This document shows positions 24,983 through 33,598 of a stretch of DNA of 64,000 bases, one piece after another; position 1 is the first letter of the stretch; the number at the start of each line of letters is the position of its first letter. This DNA comes from an uncultured Roseobacter sp. Lineage in GTDB: Bacteria > Pseudomonadota > Alphaproteobacteria > Rhodobacterales > Rhodobacteraceae. Location: the NCBI RefSeq assembly GCF_947499265.1, contig NZ_CANMNK010000003.1, forward strand, positions 124,001-188,000, in the 5' to 3' direction. The notes under the pieces were generated by a model. The model saw only the letters and a program-made list of their open reading frames with translations, was not told the DNA's origin and searched no databases. The position numbers were made by a program, and so were the translations under genes.

Positions 24983-26998
24983 TCAGAAGGTTGCAGCGAG
25001 GCTCAGAATGAAATTGCGTCCTGTTGCATTGCGGGTCGACAGGCGCGGCTCGTAGAGCTTGTCAAAGACGTTCTCGATGCCAAACCGAATTTCAGTGCCC
25101 TCCAACAGGCCACGCTGCGGCACATAGGTGGCGCGCAGATTGCTCACACCAAAACCAGGTGCGATATCCGTGCCCTCGTCATAGCGGCGCTGGGTGACCA
25201 ACTCGTAGCTGAGGTCCAGCATATCGCCAAACCGCTGCCCGATCGTAACCCGAAGCGCATCCGCCGGGTTGAACCGATAGTCCTGCACGGTGCCGTTCAG
25301 AAGCGTCTCCTCCCCCTCGGAGATATGCGCATTGAGATCGACGTAGAACCCGCTCTGACGGGCGTAGGAGGCTTCCAGTTCAAAGCCATCCCGATCAACC
25401 TGATCCACCGAGGCGAGCGGATTGCCCATGGCGCGAATGGTGGTGACGCTGTCAGAAACTTGTGTGTAGTAATTCAGCTTCAGCGCCAGCGTGTCACCGG
25501 CATCGAAGACATCCAGACCCTCATAGGCCACGCCGACCTCGTAGGTTGTGGCCCTTTCAGACTGCAGGATCAGATCGCTTTCGATATCGTCCACAATCGG
25601 CAGGTTGACCGTATAGGCCGCCGAGCCAAAGACCGAAATCCCATTGTCGAAGGCGTATCTGAGCGACAGCCCGCCCATCAGCGCATCGTCCCCGAACTCC
25701 GCCGCGCCGTTGATCGGATCTTCGGTGATGTTCTGGGTTTCAAAGCGCAGGGCGGGCATGATCGTCCAGGCCTCGCCGATCCGCATCTCGTCGACCAGAT
25801 AAACTGCAAAGACCTCCTTCTCGCCACCCGGGGCCGCCCCGGCAGAGGCATCCTGACGCTCCCGCAGGATGTATTCAGCGCCCGCCCGCAGCTCATGTTG
25901 CACAGTGCCGGTGTCAAAGAACGCGGTGTTCCTCAGGCGCAGGGTTGTTGTCTGGTATCGATTGTCGGCATCCAGCAGATTGAGACTGAACACAGGCAGA
26001 GTGCGGTCGATTGCTTCGCTTTCGACAATCTCATCCGAATAGGTGAGCTCGACATCAAGATTGATAAGATCGTTGCCAACCGGGTTATAATTATACCGCA
26101 GGCTGGCGACCTCATTCTCGATAAAACGGTCGACGTTGCCGAAGTTGGCCAGACCAAAGGTATCATAGGGGACGTCGAACTGCTCTTGTTCGGTGTTGGA
26201 GTAGCTGAAGGTCAGCGCATGCGCCTCTCCGTCGCCAAATGTGTAGCGGCCCTTAAACAGGTACGAGGGATCATCCAGATCCCCGGCCGCCGGATTGATA
26301 TCGTCGCCATCGCCATCGGTGCGGACGTCCAGCGTACGCCGGGTGTAATTGAAAAGCAGTTCAAGGTTTTCGTCGGGCTGCCAGCCGAGGATGGTGGAGC
26401 TGGTGAGGCCATCGCCGTTCGAGGAGAATTCGAAGGTTTGCCGCCCGCCGAAATCCAGCCGATCCCCAAGGATGTCCGAGGCATTGATCGTCTCCAATCG
26501 GACAACACCGCCGAAAACACCCGAGCCATACTCGAATGATCCAATGGTCCCGCGGATGACCTCGACCTCGCGGAAGAGGAAAGGGTCGGTGTAAAGCTGT
26601 GTGCCGATGCGGTAAAGCTCTTCGCTGCCTTTCGTCGCCCCATCCACCTGAATGAGCACCTTCTGGTCAGTGCCAAAGGTGCCGTTGGCGCCGTAGCCAC
26701 GAATATTGATGCCCGACCCCGCCGCTGTCGCGCCGTTGACAAGTGTCACGCCGGGCACGGAATCGATCAATTCCGCGACGGTGCCAGCCTGCCGATCCTT
26801 GATTTCGGTCTCGTCAATTGTGGTCGTTGGAATGGCAGTGTCGGTTGCCACGTCGCGCTTGCTTTCACCAAGCACGATTGTTCCGAGATATGTGTCGTCT
26901 CCGGCGGCCTCCTCTGATTGTGACAAGGCACAGACGGGGGCTGCGATAAGTATTGCAGTCGTGGCCCGCAGCAGGCTGCGCGCAGAAAAAAATGGCAT
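24983..26998 (-). CDS. hmuR: TonB-dependent heme receptor
   Basis: A 671-residue outer-membrane receptor. It has a signal peptide (LLRATTAILIAAPVCALSQS), a TonB box-like LGTIVLGESK, and a plug domain with IPTTTIDETEIKDRQAGTV and EVEVIRGTIGSFEYGSGVFG. A 22-strand barrel follows, ending in RNATGRNFILSLAATF with the terminal Phe. It imports heme across the outer membrane. Location next to hmoA and divergent from hmuSTUV supports heme rather than siderophore. GAGGG seven bases before ATG 26998 sets the start; the open frame reaching 27340 crosses the promoter. Confidence 0.9.
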   Translation of the reverse strand: MPFFSARSLLRATTAILIAAPVCALSQSEEAAGDDTYLGTIVLGESKRDVATDTAIPTTTIDETEIKDRQAGTVAELIDSVPGVTLVNGATAAGSGINIRGYGANGTFGTDQKVLIQVDGATKGSEELYRIGTQLYTDPFLFREVEVIRGTIGSFEYGSGVFGGVVRLETINASDILGDRLDFGGRQTFEFSSNGDGLTSSTILGWQPDENLELLFNYTRRTLDVRTDGDGDDINPAAGDLDDPSYLFKGRYTFGDGEAHALTFSYSNTEQEQFDVPYDTFGLANFGNVDRFIENEVASLRYNYNPVGNDLINLDVELTYSDEIVESEAIDRTLPVFSLNLLDADNRYQTTTLRLRNTAFFDTGTVQHELRAGAEYILRERQDASAGAAPGGEKEVFAVYLVDEMRIGEAWTIMPALRFETQNITEDPINGAAEFGDDALMGGLSLRYAFDNGISVFGSAAYTVNLPIVDDIESDLILQSERATTYEVGVAYEGLDVFDAGDTLALKLNYYTQVSDSVTTIRAMGNPLASVDQVDRDGFELEASYARQSGFYVDLNAHISEGEETLLNGTVQDYRFNPADALRVTIGQRFGDMLDLSYELVTQRRYDEGTDIAPGFGVSNLRATYVPQRGLLEGTEIRFGIENVFDKLYEPRLSTRNATGRNFILSLAATF

Positions 26999-27207
26999 GG
27001 AATATCCCTCACAAGCTGGCTGATATCCGAGCTTGCAAAAGGCTGGCCGCGGTGAATTCGGAGTGTTTTGGGCAAGTACGTCACCTGCCTCTTGCAGTAT
27101 TATCTTAAACTTACTAAAAGTGTCAAGAATACCAGCGAATGCCGCGAGCCAGGTGCAACAACCACCCAGCCAGTTCTGATCTCCCTGACAAGAATTGGTG
27201 CGCCGTA
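26999..27207. promoter_or_regulatory. divergent promoter region of hmuR and hmuSTUV
   Basis: Two iron-regulated operons start here in opposite directions. The stretch around 27095-27120 is AT-rich compared with its surroundings (TTATCTTAAACTTACTAAAA) and is the best place for an Irr- or Fur-type site. It matches the alphaproteobacterial iron-control element only partly, so no specific box is claimed. Confidence 0.4.
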
Positions 27208-28254
27208 ATGACCAACCTGACCCCCGATGACATCCGAGCCGCCCGTGCCGCAGACAGCAAGATCCGCGCCCGCGATCTGGCCGACAAGCTGCATATAACC
27301 GAAGCACAGCTGGTTGCAGCCCACGTCGGGCGTGGCGCAACCGCCGTTGTCGCCCACCCCGACCAGATCATGCATGCCGCCGCGACCTTTGGCGAGACAA
27401 TGGCGCTCACACGCAACAACTCCTGCGTGCATGAAAAAATCGGTGTCTACGACAATTATCACCCGGGCGCCCATGCTGCGATGGTACTTACCGAAGAGAT
27501 CGACCTGCGGATTTTCCCAAGCCACTGGCGTCATGCCTATCTGGTTGAGACCGAAACCGAAGCGGGCCTGCGCCGCAGCATGCAGGTCTTTGACGCGGCA
27601 GGAGACGCGGTGCACAAGGTTTTCCTGCGGGAAGAAACCGCATCCCTTGCATGGGCGGAGGCAAAGGCGCAGATCGCCCTGCCCGATCAGGAAACCGCGT
27701 TGACCGTCGCGGCCCGTCAGCCAGCGGAAGCGGCGAAATCCGACCCCGGCAAGCTGGACATTCTGCGCAAGGAATGGGTGCGGATGACCGACACCCATCA
27801 GTTTCTGCGGCTGACTTCCAAGCTGAAGATGAACCGTCTCGGCGCGTACCGGATTGCAGGTGCGCCCTTCGTGCGGGCGCTGCCGCCACAGGCGGTCAAT
27901 ATGATGCTGGAAGCGGTGCGCGACCGGCAGATCGAAATCATGCTCTTTGTCGGCAACCGTGGCTGTATCCAGATCCACACCGGCCCGCTCCATACACTCA
28001 AACCCATGGGCCCCTGGCAAAACGTGATGGACAAGCGCTTTAACCTGCATCTGCGTGAGGATCACATCGCCGAGGTCTGGGCGGTGGAAAAACCCACACA
28101 ACGTGGCCCTGCGGTCTCCGTCGAAGCGTTCGATGCCCAAGGCATGCTGATCTTTCAGATCTTCGGGCTTGGCAAAGAGGGCCGCGACAGCCGCCCGGCC
28201 TGGCGCGAAATCGTCGAGGATCTGCCCTCCCTGGAAGTGGAGGCCGCGCAATGA
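27208..28254 (+). CDS. hmuS: hemin-degrading/chaperone factor HmuS
   Basis: A 348-residue protein of the HemS/HmuS family with the two typical tandem repeats. The first contains SCVHEKIGVYDNYHPGAHAA and the second NRGCIQIHTGPLHTLKPMGP. The HTGP segment around residues 255-262 matches the region holding the heme-ligand His in HemS proteins. HmuS binds heme delivered by the ABC importer and releases iron or passes heme on. ATG 27208 is preferred over the longer frame from 27139, which runs back into the promoter. The stop overlaps hmuT as ATGA. Confidence 0.9.
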   Translation: MTNLTPDDIRAARAADSKIRARDLADKLHITEAQLVAAHVGRGATAVVAHPDQIMHAAATFGETMALTRNNSCVHEKIGVYDNYHPGAHAAMVLTEEIDLRIFPSHWRHAYLVETETEAGLRRSMQVFDAAGDAVHKVFLREETASLAWAEAKAQIALPDQETALTVAARQPAEAAKSDPGKLDILRKEWVRMTDTHQFLRLTSKLKMNRLGAYRIAGAPFVRALPPQAVNMMLEAVRDRQIEIMLFVGNRGCIQIHTGPLHTLKPMGPWQNVMDKRFNLHLREDHIAEVWAVEKPTQRGPAVSVEAFDAQGMLIFQIFGLGKEGRDSRPAWREIVEDLPSLEVEAAQ

Positions 28255-29150
28255 GGTTCAAAAACATGTGCAAAGGTCGCCTGCTGACGAGTGATCGGAT
28301 CGGCCTGCTGGTAACCCTGATCCTGCTGGCGCTGGGACTTGCCACGTCGAACACACGCGCGGACAACCCGGCCACCCGCGTCGTCGCCCTGGGCGGGTCG
28401 GTGACAGAGATCGTCTTTGCGCTGGGGGAAGATCACCGCCTTGTCGCGCGGGACACTACGTCGAGCTTTCCCGAGGCCGCGTTGGCGCTGCCCGATGTGG
28501 GCTACATCCGCGCCCTGTCTCCGGAAGGCGTGCTGAGCGCGCGCCCCGATCTCATCATTTCCGAGGAAGGCGCCGGCCCGCCGGATGCGCTTGATCTGCT
28601 CAAATCCGCGCAGGTTCCCTTTGTCGAAATGCCACAGGCCCGCACCGCAGAGCAGATTGCGCAGAAGATCGAAGCCGTGGGGGCGGCGCTGGGGGTTCCC
28701 GGCAAAGCGGCCACGCTTGCAACAGAGGTTTCGACGGAATTGCAGGCAACGGCTGCCGACATCGCCGCCTCCGATCAACCGCGCCCGCGGGTGTTGTTCC
28801 TGCTCAGCACCCAAGGCGGGCGGCTCATGGCCTCGGGCACGGACACCGCGGCAGATGCGATCATCCGGCTGGCGGGCGGAGACAACGCCATCAGCACCTT
28901 CGAAGGCTATAAATCCGTCACCGCCGAGGCGATTGCAACCGCCGCGCCGGATGTGATCTTGATGATGGACCGTGCGGGCGATCACGCCAGCAGCGATGCG
29001 GAGCTCTTTGAGATGCCCGCGCTGCGCACGACACCGGCGGCGCAGGACAAGGCCGTGGTGCGCATGGATGGCCTCTTGCTGCTCGGCTTTGGCCCGCGCA
29101 CCGCGCAAGCCGTCCGCACCCTTCATAGCGCGCTCGACGCGGCGGGCTGA
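28251..29150 (+). CDS. hmuT: heme ABC transporter substrate-binding protein
   Basis: A 299-residue periplasmic protein with a signal segment (IGLLVTLILLALGLATSNTR) and the class III binding-protein fold: RVVALGGSVTEIVFALGEDH, then LIISEEGAGPPDAL and the second-lobe PRVLFLLSTQGGRLMASGTD. It carries heme from HmuR to the HmuUV permease. It is coupled to hmuS by an ATGA overlap. Confidence 0.92.
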   Translation: MRFKNMCKGRLLTSDRIGLLVTLILLALGLATSNTRADNPATRVVALGGSVTEIVFALGEDHRLVARDTTSSFPEAALALPDVGYIRALSPEGVLSARPDLIISEEGAGPPDALDLLKSAQVPFVEMPQARTAEQIAQKIEAVGAALGVPGKAATLATEVSTELQATAADIAASDQPRPRVLFLLSTQGGRLMASGTDTAADAIIRLAGGDNAISTFEGYKSVTAEAIATAAPDVILMMDRAGDHASSDAELFEMPALRTTPAAQDKAVVRMDGLLLLGFGPRTAQAVRTLHSALDAAG

Positions 29151-29154
29151 GGCA

Positions 29155-30222
29155 GTGGCGCTCGCCGATCAAAGCTTATCGGTGAGCGTGGACCGTCGCC
29201 AACGCGCGCGTCAGCTGCACGGCGTTCTGGCAATGGGTCTGATCGTGGTCTGTGTCACCAGCCTCGCGGTGGGGGCGTCCGGCACATCGCTGTGGCAGGC
29301 GCTCTGGGGCCTCGCGATGGGTCAGGGCACATCGGCAACCGACGCGGTGATCCTCTGGGACATCCGCGCGCCGCGCACTTTGCTGGGCGCATGCGTCGGC
29401 GCCGCCCTGGCGGTGTCCGGTGCCGTCATGCAGGGCCTCTTTCGCAATCCGCTGGCCGACCCGGGGCTTTTGGGTGTCAGCGCAGGCGCAGGGCTCGGTG
29501 CGCTGCTCGCCATCGTTGTGGGGACCGCCCTGCCCCTTGGCATTGCGGCTTTTCTCGGAGATGCATTGCTGCCGGTTATGGCCTTTGTCGGCGCGTGGGC
29601 ATCGATGATGCTGCTCTATGCCGTGGCCACGCGGTCCGGGCGGACGTCGGTGGCGACCATGCTGCTGGCGGGGATCGCCCTTGCCGCCCTCACCGGCGCG
29701 CTCTCCGGACTGCTGATCTTCCACGCGGATGATATGCAACTGCGTGAGCTTACCTTCTGGCAGCTCGGATCACTCTCAGGCAGCACTTGGGCCAAGGTCG
29801 CAATTGCGGGGCCCGTCATCCTGCTGGCTACGCTGATCGCCACCACCCTCGCCCGGGGTCTGAACGGTCTCGCACTTGGCGAAGCCTCGGCCCACCACAT
29901 CGGGATCAACGTGCAGCGCACCAAGAATACGGCCATTCTTGCGGTCAGCGCAGCCACCGGGGCTGCTGTTGCGGTTTCGGGCGGCATCGGGTTTGTCGGG
30001 ATCGTCGTGCCGCATCTGTTGCGGCTGGCCACGGGTCCCGATCATCACGGGTTGCTGATCAACTCCGCGCTGCTAGGCGCAAGCCTGCTGTTGCTTGCCG
30101 ATATCATATCACGCTTTGTCGTTGCCCCTGCGGAATTGCCGATTGGCATCGTCACCGCCGTGCTCGGCGCACCATTCTTTTTGTGGATCCTCCTGCGGCG
30201 CCGCAATGTGGTGGACTTGTAA
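29155..30222 (+). CDS. hmuU: heme ABC transporter permease
   Basis: A 355-residue FecCD/BtuC-type permease with about nine to ten membrane helices. Family segments include IWDIRAPRTLLG-like ILWDIRAPRTLLGACVGAAL, GLFRNPLADPGLLGVSAGAG, and GFVGIVVPHLLRLATGPDHH. GTG 29155 lies four bases after the hmuT stop; a second GTG at 29182 is possible. It forms the inner-membrane channel with HmuV. Confidence 0.92.
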   Translation: MALADQSLSVSVDRRQRARQLHGVLAMGLIVVCVTSLAVGASGTSLWQALWGLAMGQGTSATDAVILWDIRAPRTLLGACVGAALAVSGAVMQGLFRNPLADPGLLGVSAGAGLGALLAIVVGTALPLGIAAFLGDALLPVMAFVGAWASMMLLYAVATRSGRTSVATMLLAGIALAALTGALSGLLIFHADDMQLRELTFWQLGSLSGSTWAKVAIAGPVILLATLIATTLARGLNGLALGEASAHHIGINVQRTKNTAILAVSAATGAAVAVSGGIGFVGIVVPHLLRLATGPDHHGLLINSALLGASLLLLADIISRFVVAPAELPIGIVTAVLGAPFFLWILLRRRNVVDL

Positions 30223-30223
30223 G

Positions 30224-31012
30224 ATGATCAGCGCGCGGAACGTCACCCTGAGATACGGGCGCAAAACCATTCTGGAGAACCTGAACTTCAGCGCGCAACC
30301 CGGCGTGCTGACCGCGATTGTCGGGCCCAACGGCTCCGGCAAAACCAGCCTGCTCAAAACCCTGACCGGCGAGACCCCTTGTGACGGCGAGATCACCCTG
30401 GCAGGCCACGACATCGCGACAACACCGGCGTGGCAACTGGCCAGCATCCGCGCCGTCCTGCCGCAATCGACGCCCATGTCGTTTCCTTTCCAAGCCATCG
30501 AAGTGGTGCGGCTTGGCCTCGGTCAAGGGGTATCGGCGGATGCGCATCTGCCAGACCGCGCCCTAGCGCGGGTCGGCCTCGCCGGCTACGCACAGCGCTT
30601 TTACCAGGAACTGTCGGGCGGCGAGCAACAGCGCGTCCAGCTGGCGCGGGTGCTCTGCCAGGTCTGGGATCCGGTGATAGATGCGCAGCCGCGCTGGATG
30701 CTGCTCGATGAGCCGGTCTCAAGCCTGGACATCGGTCATCAGCTTGAGGTCATGCGCATCGCCCGGGACTACGCAGATGCGGGTGGCGGTGTCGTCGCGG
30801 TAATGCACGATCTCAACCTCTCCGCCATGTTCGCCGATCAAATCGTCTTGATGAAATCCGGCCGTATCATCGCGGACGGCCGGACCGATCTTGTGATGAC
30901 GGATGCGCATCTGTCGGAGGCCTATAATTGCGCGGTCCGCACCCGAACGCCGCCGCCATCTTCGGACTGGTATCTTCTGCCGCAAGCAGCAACGCAGGCC
31001 GATGCAGGGTGA
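30224..31012 (+). CDS. hmuV: heme ABC transporter ATP-binding protein
   Basis: A 262-residue ATPase with Walker A GPNGSGKTS, the signature LSGGEQQR, and Walker B WMLLDEPVSSLD followed by the H-loop MHDLNLS. An internal insertion around the signature-to-Walker B spacing (WDPVIDAQPR) is usual for HmuV. It starts two bases after hmuU. It powers heme import with HmuTU. Confidence 0.93.
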   Translation: MISARNVTLRYGRKTILENLNFSAQPGVLTAIVGPNGSGKTSLLKTLTGETPCDGEITLAGHDIATTPAWQLASIRAVLPQSTPMSFPFQAIEVVRLGLGQGVSADAHLPDRALARVGLAGYAQRFYQELSGGEQQRVQLARVLCQVWDPVIDAQPRWMLLDEPVSSLDIGHQLEVMRIARDYADAGGGVVAVMHDLNLSAMFADQIVLMKSGRIIADGRTDLVMTDAHLSEAYNCAVRTRTPPPSSDWYLLPQAATQADAG

Positions 31013-31157
31013 CCCTTCTGGTGCCGCGACTCTCGGACAGTCGCTAACGCAGGTCCAAAAACCTGTCAGCTCACCAAAGCCGCTCCCCAACTGTTTTCTG
31101 ACAGCCAATGTGTGAATGTCACTTGACGGTGGAGACCTTCTGTCGGACTGTCCCTGA

Positions 31158-31347
31158 GATGGTTCCCGGCTGCGAAATGCACAACCGGGATGAAAAGGGA
31201 ATACGGTGAGGACGCGCCACCTGGCACCAAATCCGTGACTGCCCCCGCAACTGTGAGCGGCGAGCGACCCCGATGATCACCACTGAACGCCACCGCGTTC
31301 GGGAAGGATCGGGCAAGCCCGGACCCGCGAGTCAGGAGACCTGCCAT
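31158..31347 (+). ncRNA. cobalamin (B12) riboswitch
   Basis: The region has the conserved elements of the class in order. They are a paired GGTTCCCGG/CCGGGATGAAAAGGGAA segment, the GGTG/CACC-type pairing (ACGGTGAGG, GGCACC), and the B12 box GCCCCCGCAACTGTGAGCGG (31241-31260). Next come the CACTGAACGCCACCGCGTTC stem, GGGAAGG, and the closing GAGTCAGGAGACCTGCC (31329-31345). It lies upstream of the DUF1636 gene and the ABC importer on the same strand, so adenosylcobalamin should repress them. Confidence 0.95.
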
Positions 31348-31439
31348 CATCGATGCAACTTCAACCCGGGCGGGGCGTCCGGACAGGAGGCCATGATGGT
31401 TTTACGGGTCAACCCGTCAAGAGTGACATGCCTGCTGCA

Positions 31440-31463
31440 CGCCCTGCATCTTCGCGGAGGGCG
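31440..31463 (+). promoter_or_regulatory. ribosome-site-sequestering hairpin of the B12 operon (predicted)
   Basis: CGCCCT (31440-31445) can pair with AGGGCG (31458-31463), which contains the Shine-Dalgarno core GGAGGG of the DUF1636 gene starting at 31466. This is a simple expression platform for translational shut-off by the riboswitch upstream. The pairing is seen; its regulatory use is inferred. Confidence 0.5.
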
Positions 31464-31465
31464 AC

Positions 31466-31870
31466 ATGGGACAACCAACTCACAGAATTACAATATGCAC
31501 ATCGTGTCGACATGAGGGCAGCGCGTGCCGTCCCGGCTATGAGCTGATCGCCAGGCTGCGTGCCGCGATTGCAGCGGCGGGCGATACGGTTACGGAGGAT
31601 TTCGAAATCTCCGGCGTGGCCTGCATGGCGGGCTGCGCACGGCCCTGCACCGTCGCCTATCACGGCTCGCGCAAAGCGACCTATCTCTTTGGCGATATCG
31701 AACCCGACGCGGACATCAACGATCTCGTGGCATTCGCCCGGCAATACGCGCTGCTGGAGGACGGCTGGTGTTCTTCGGTGGATCGTCCCGGAAAGCTGCG
31801 CAAGACAACACTGGCACGCGTACCGGCAGCGATCATCGCGCTGGAAGACAGCACCGAGCGGGTCTCGTGA
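31466..31870 (+). CDS. DUF1636 metal-binding protein, riboswitch-controlled
   Basis: A 134-residue cytosolic protein with the Cys pattern of DUF1636: ICTSCRHEGSACRPG at the start and VACMAGCARPCTVAYHG in the middle. The layout resembles a thioredoxin-like [2Fe-2S] ferredoxin fold. DUF1636 genes commonly sit with cobalamin-regulated transporters; a function in B12 or cobalt handling is presumed but unproven. GGAGGG five bases before the ATG is the likely ribosome site. The stop overlaps the next start as GTGA. Confidence 0.85.
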   Translation: MGQPTHRITICTSCRHEGSACRPGYELIARLRAAIAAAGDTVTEDFEISGVACMAGCARPCTVAYHGSRKATYLFGDIEPDADINDLVAFARQYALLEDGWCSSVDRPGKLRKTTLARVPAAIIALEDSTERVS

Positions 31871-32649
31871 GCGCCGCCGAACTTGTCGCTGAGAACATCA
31901 GCTGGGCGCCCCGCGGGCCTGATCCGTTGCTGTTGCACCCCACCAGTTTTCGCGTAGAGGCCGGACGGGTGCTGGGCGTGGTTGGTCCAAACGGGGCCGG
32001 GAAATCGACATTGCTGCGACTGATCTACCGCTACCAGCGCCCCTCGACCGGGCATATCTTTGTCGCCGGGGAAGATATCTGGGCCGTGCCCCCCCGTATG
32101 GCCGCCCGCAGGGTGGCGGCAGTGTTGCAGGAGCACACATCCCTCTTTGGCTTGACGGTCCGCGAGGTCGTCGCGCTGGGTCGGACACCGCACCACGGCG
32201 GGTTTTGGTCTGCGGGGGCGCGGGACGCCAGTATCATCGAGGCTGCGATCACGCAGCTCAATCTGGAGGCTTTCGCGGACCGCGATCTTGCCACGCTGTC
32301 GGGGGGCGAACGGCAACGGGTCATGGTCGCGCGCGCTTTGGCGCAGGAGCCGCAGGTTCTGGTGCTGGACGAGCCCACCAATCACCTCGACGTCCGCCAT
32401 CAGCTGGAAGTGCTCGCCCTGATCCGCCAGCTCGATCTGACAATCATCGTCTCGCTGCACGATCTCAATATGGCCGCTGACATCTGTGACACGATCCTGT
32501 TGCTGGACCGGGGTCATACCAGAGCTTTTGGTCCACCCGATCTGGCACTGACCGAGGCGCTGGTCTCCACCACATTCCGTGTCGATGCGCGCCAGGAGCG
32601 GCTCGCGCCCAGCAACACCCAACATTTCTCATTCCACCTGCCCGACTGA
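31867..32649 (+). CDS. ABC transporter ATP-binding protein, probable cobalamin import
   Basis: A 260-residue FecE/BtuD-type ATPase with Walker A GPNGAGKST, signature LSGGERQR, Walker B VLVLDEPTNHLD and H-loop LHDLNMA. It starts at GTG 31867, overlapping the DUF1636 stop. As part of a riboswitch-controlled operon with a binding protein and permease, it probably drives B12 or cobinamide uptake rather than iron uptake. Confidence 0.9.
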   Translation: MSAAELVAENISWAPRGPDPLLLHPTSFRVEAGRVLGVVGPNGAGKSTLLRLIYRYQRPSTGHIFVAGEDIWAVPPRMAARRVAAVLQEHTSLFGLTVREVVALGRTPHHGGFWSAGARDASIIEAAITQLNLEAFADRDLATLSGGERQRVMVARALAQEPQVLVLDEPTNHLDVRHQLEVLALIRQLDLTIIVSLHDLNMAADICDTILLLDRGHTRAFGPPDLALTEALVSTTFRVDARQERLAPSNTQHFSFHLPD

Positions 32650-32662
32650 AGGAGCCACATCA

Positions 32663-33598
32663 ATGAAACCATCCCTGATCACCCTGCTGATGAGTGTCAT
32701 CGCAACAGGCCTAGGCGCCGAAACCACGGTGCAGAGCTGCGACCGCACGGTGACCTTTGATACCACCCCAAAGGCCGCCGTCTCCAATGATGTGAACCTG
32801 ACGGAGATGATGCTGGTGTTGGGGCTTGCGGACCGGATGGTCGGCTACACCGGGATTTCCGGCTGGAAAACCCTCGATCAGGAGATGACAGCGGGCGTTG
32901 AGGCGCTGCCGGAACTGTCGTCGAAATATCCCAGCAAGGAGGTGCTAATCGGTGCCGATGCGGATTTCTTCTTTGCCGGCTGGAACTACGGCATGAAGGT
33001 GGGCGGCGACGTGACCCCGGAGACCCTCGCGCCCTTCGGGATCGACGTTTACGAGTTGACCGAAAGCTGCATCCATATCGGTGAAAAAGACGCGGCGAGC
33101 ATGGAGGATATGTACAATGACCTTCTGAACCTGGGCGCGATTTTCGAAGTCAGCGAGAAGGCTTCCGCGCTTGTGCAGGGATACCGGACCGAGCTTGAAG
33201 CCTTTACGGCGAACCTGGCCCCGCTGGAGACCGCACCACGGGTGTTTGTCTATGACAGCGGCGAGGACGTGCCGTTCACGGCCGGGCGCTACGCGATGCC
33301 CAACGCGCTGATCGAAGCGGCGGGCGGCACCAACATCATGAATGATTTCGCGAAAAGCTGGGCCACGGTCGGCTGGGAAGCCGTCGTTGAGCGTAACCCC
33401 GAAGTCATCGTGATCGTGAACTATGGCGAGGTCACCGCCGCGGAAAAGCGCGACTTCATGATGTCAAATCCCGCCTTCGCGGATGTTGACGCGGTGAAGC
33501 ATGACCGCTTTGTGACACTGGAATATGTTGAGGCCACACCGGGACCCCGTAACATCGAGGCCGTGAAAAAGCTCGCCGCAGCCTTCCGCACCCAGTGA
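32663..33598 (+). CDS. ABC transporter substrate-binding protein, probable cobalamin import
   Basis: A 311-residue periplasmic binding protein with signal peptide (SLITLLMSVIATGLGAE) and a class III helical-backbone fold: TTPKAAVSNDVNLTEMMLVL at the first lobe, then GADADFFFAGWNYGMKVGGD and FVYDSGEDVPFTAGRYAMPN. AAGGAG nine bases upstream supports ATG 32663. The ligand is assigned from the riboswitch only; sequence alone would also fit ferric-siderophore binding. Confidence 0.87.
   Translation: MKPSLITLLMSVIATGLGAETTVQSCDRTVTFDTTPKAAVSNDVNLTEMMLVLGLADRMVGYTGISGWKTLDQEMTAGVEALPELSSKYPSKEVLIGADADFFFAGWNYGMKVGGDVTPETLAPFGIDVYELTESCIHIGEKDAASMEDMYNDLLNLGAIFEVSEKASALVQGYRTELEAFTANLAPLETAPRVFVYDSGEDVPFTAGRYAMPNALIEAAGGTNIMNDFAKSWATVGWEAVVERNPEVIVIVNYGEVTAAEKRDFMMSNPAFADVDAVKHDRFVTLEYVEATPGPRNIEAVKKLAAAFRTQ

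Noticed and set aside
24692-26539. Plus-strand 615-codon frame opposite hmuR
   Set aside because: It is antisense to the receptor gene and has no recognisable domains.
27100-28251. Minus-strand 383-codon frame opposite hmuS
   Set aside because: It is a shadow of the hmuS coding strand.
31681-32625. Minus-strand 314-codon frame opposite the ABC ATPase
   Set aside because: It is antisense to the ATPase with all motifs on the plus strand.
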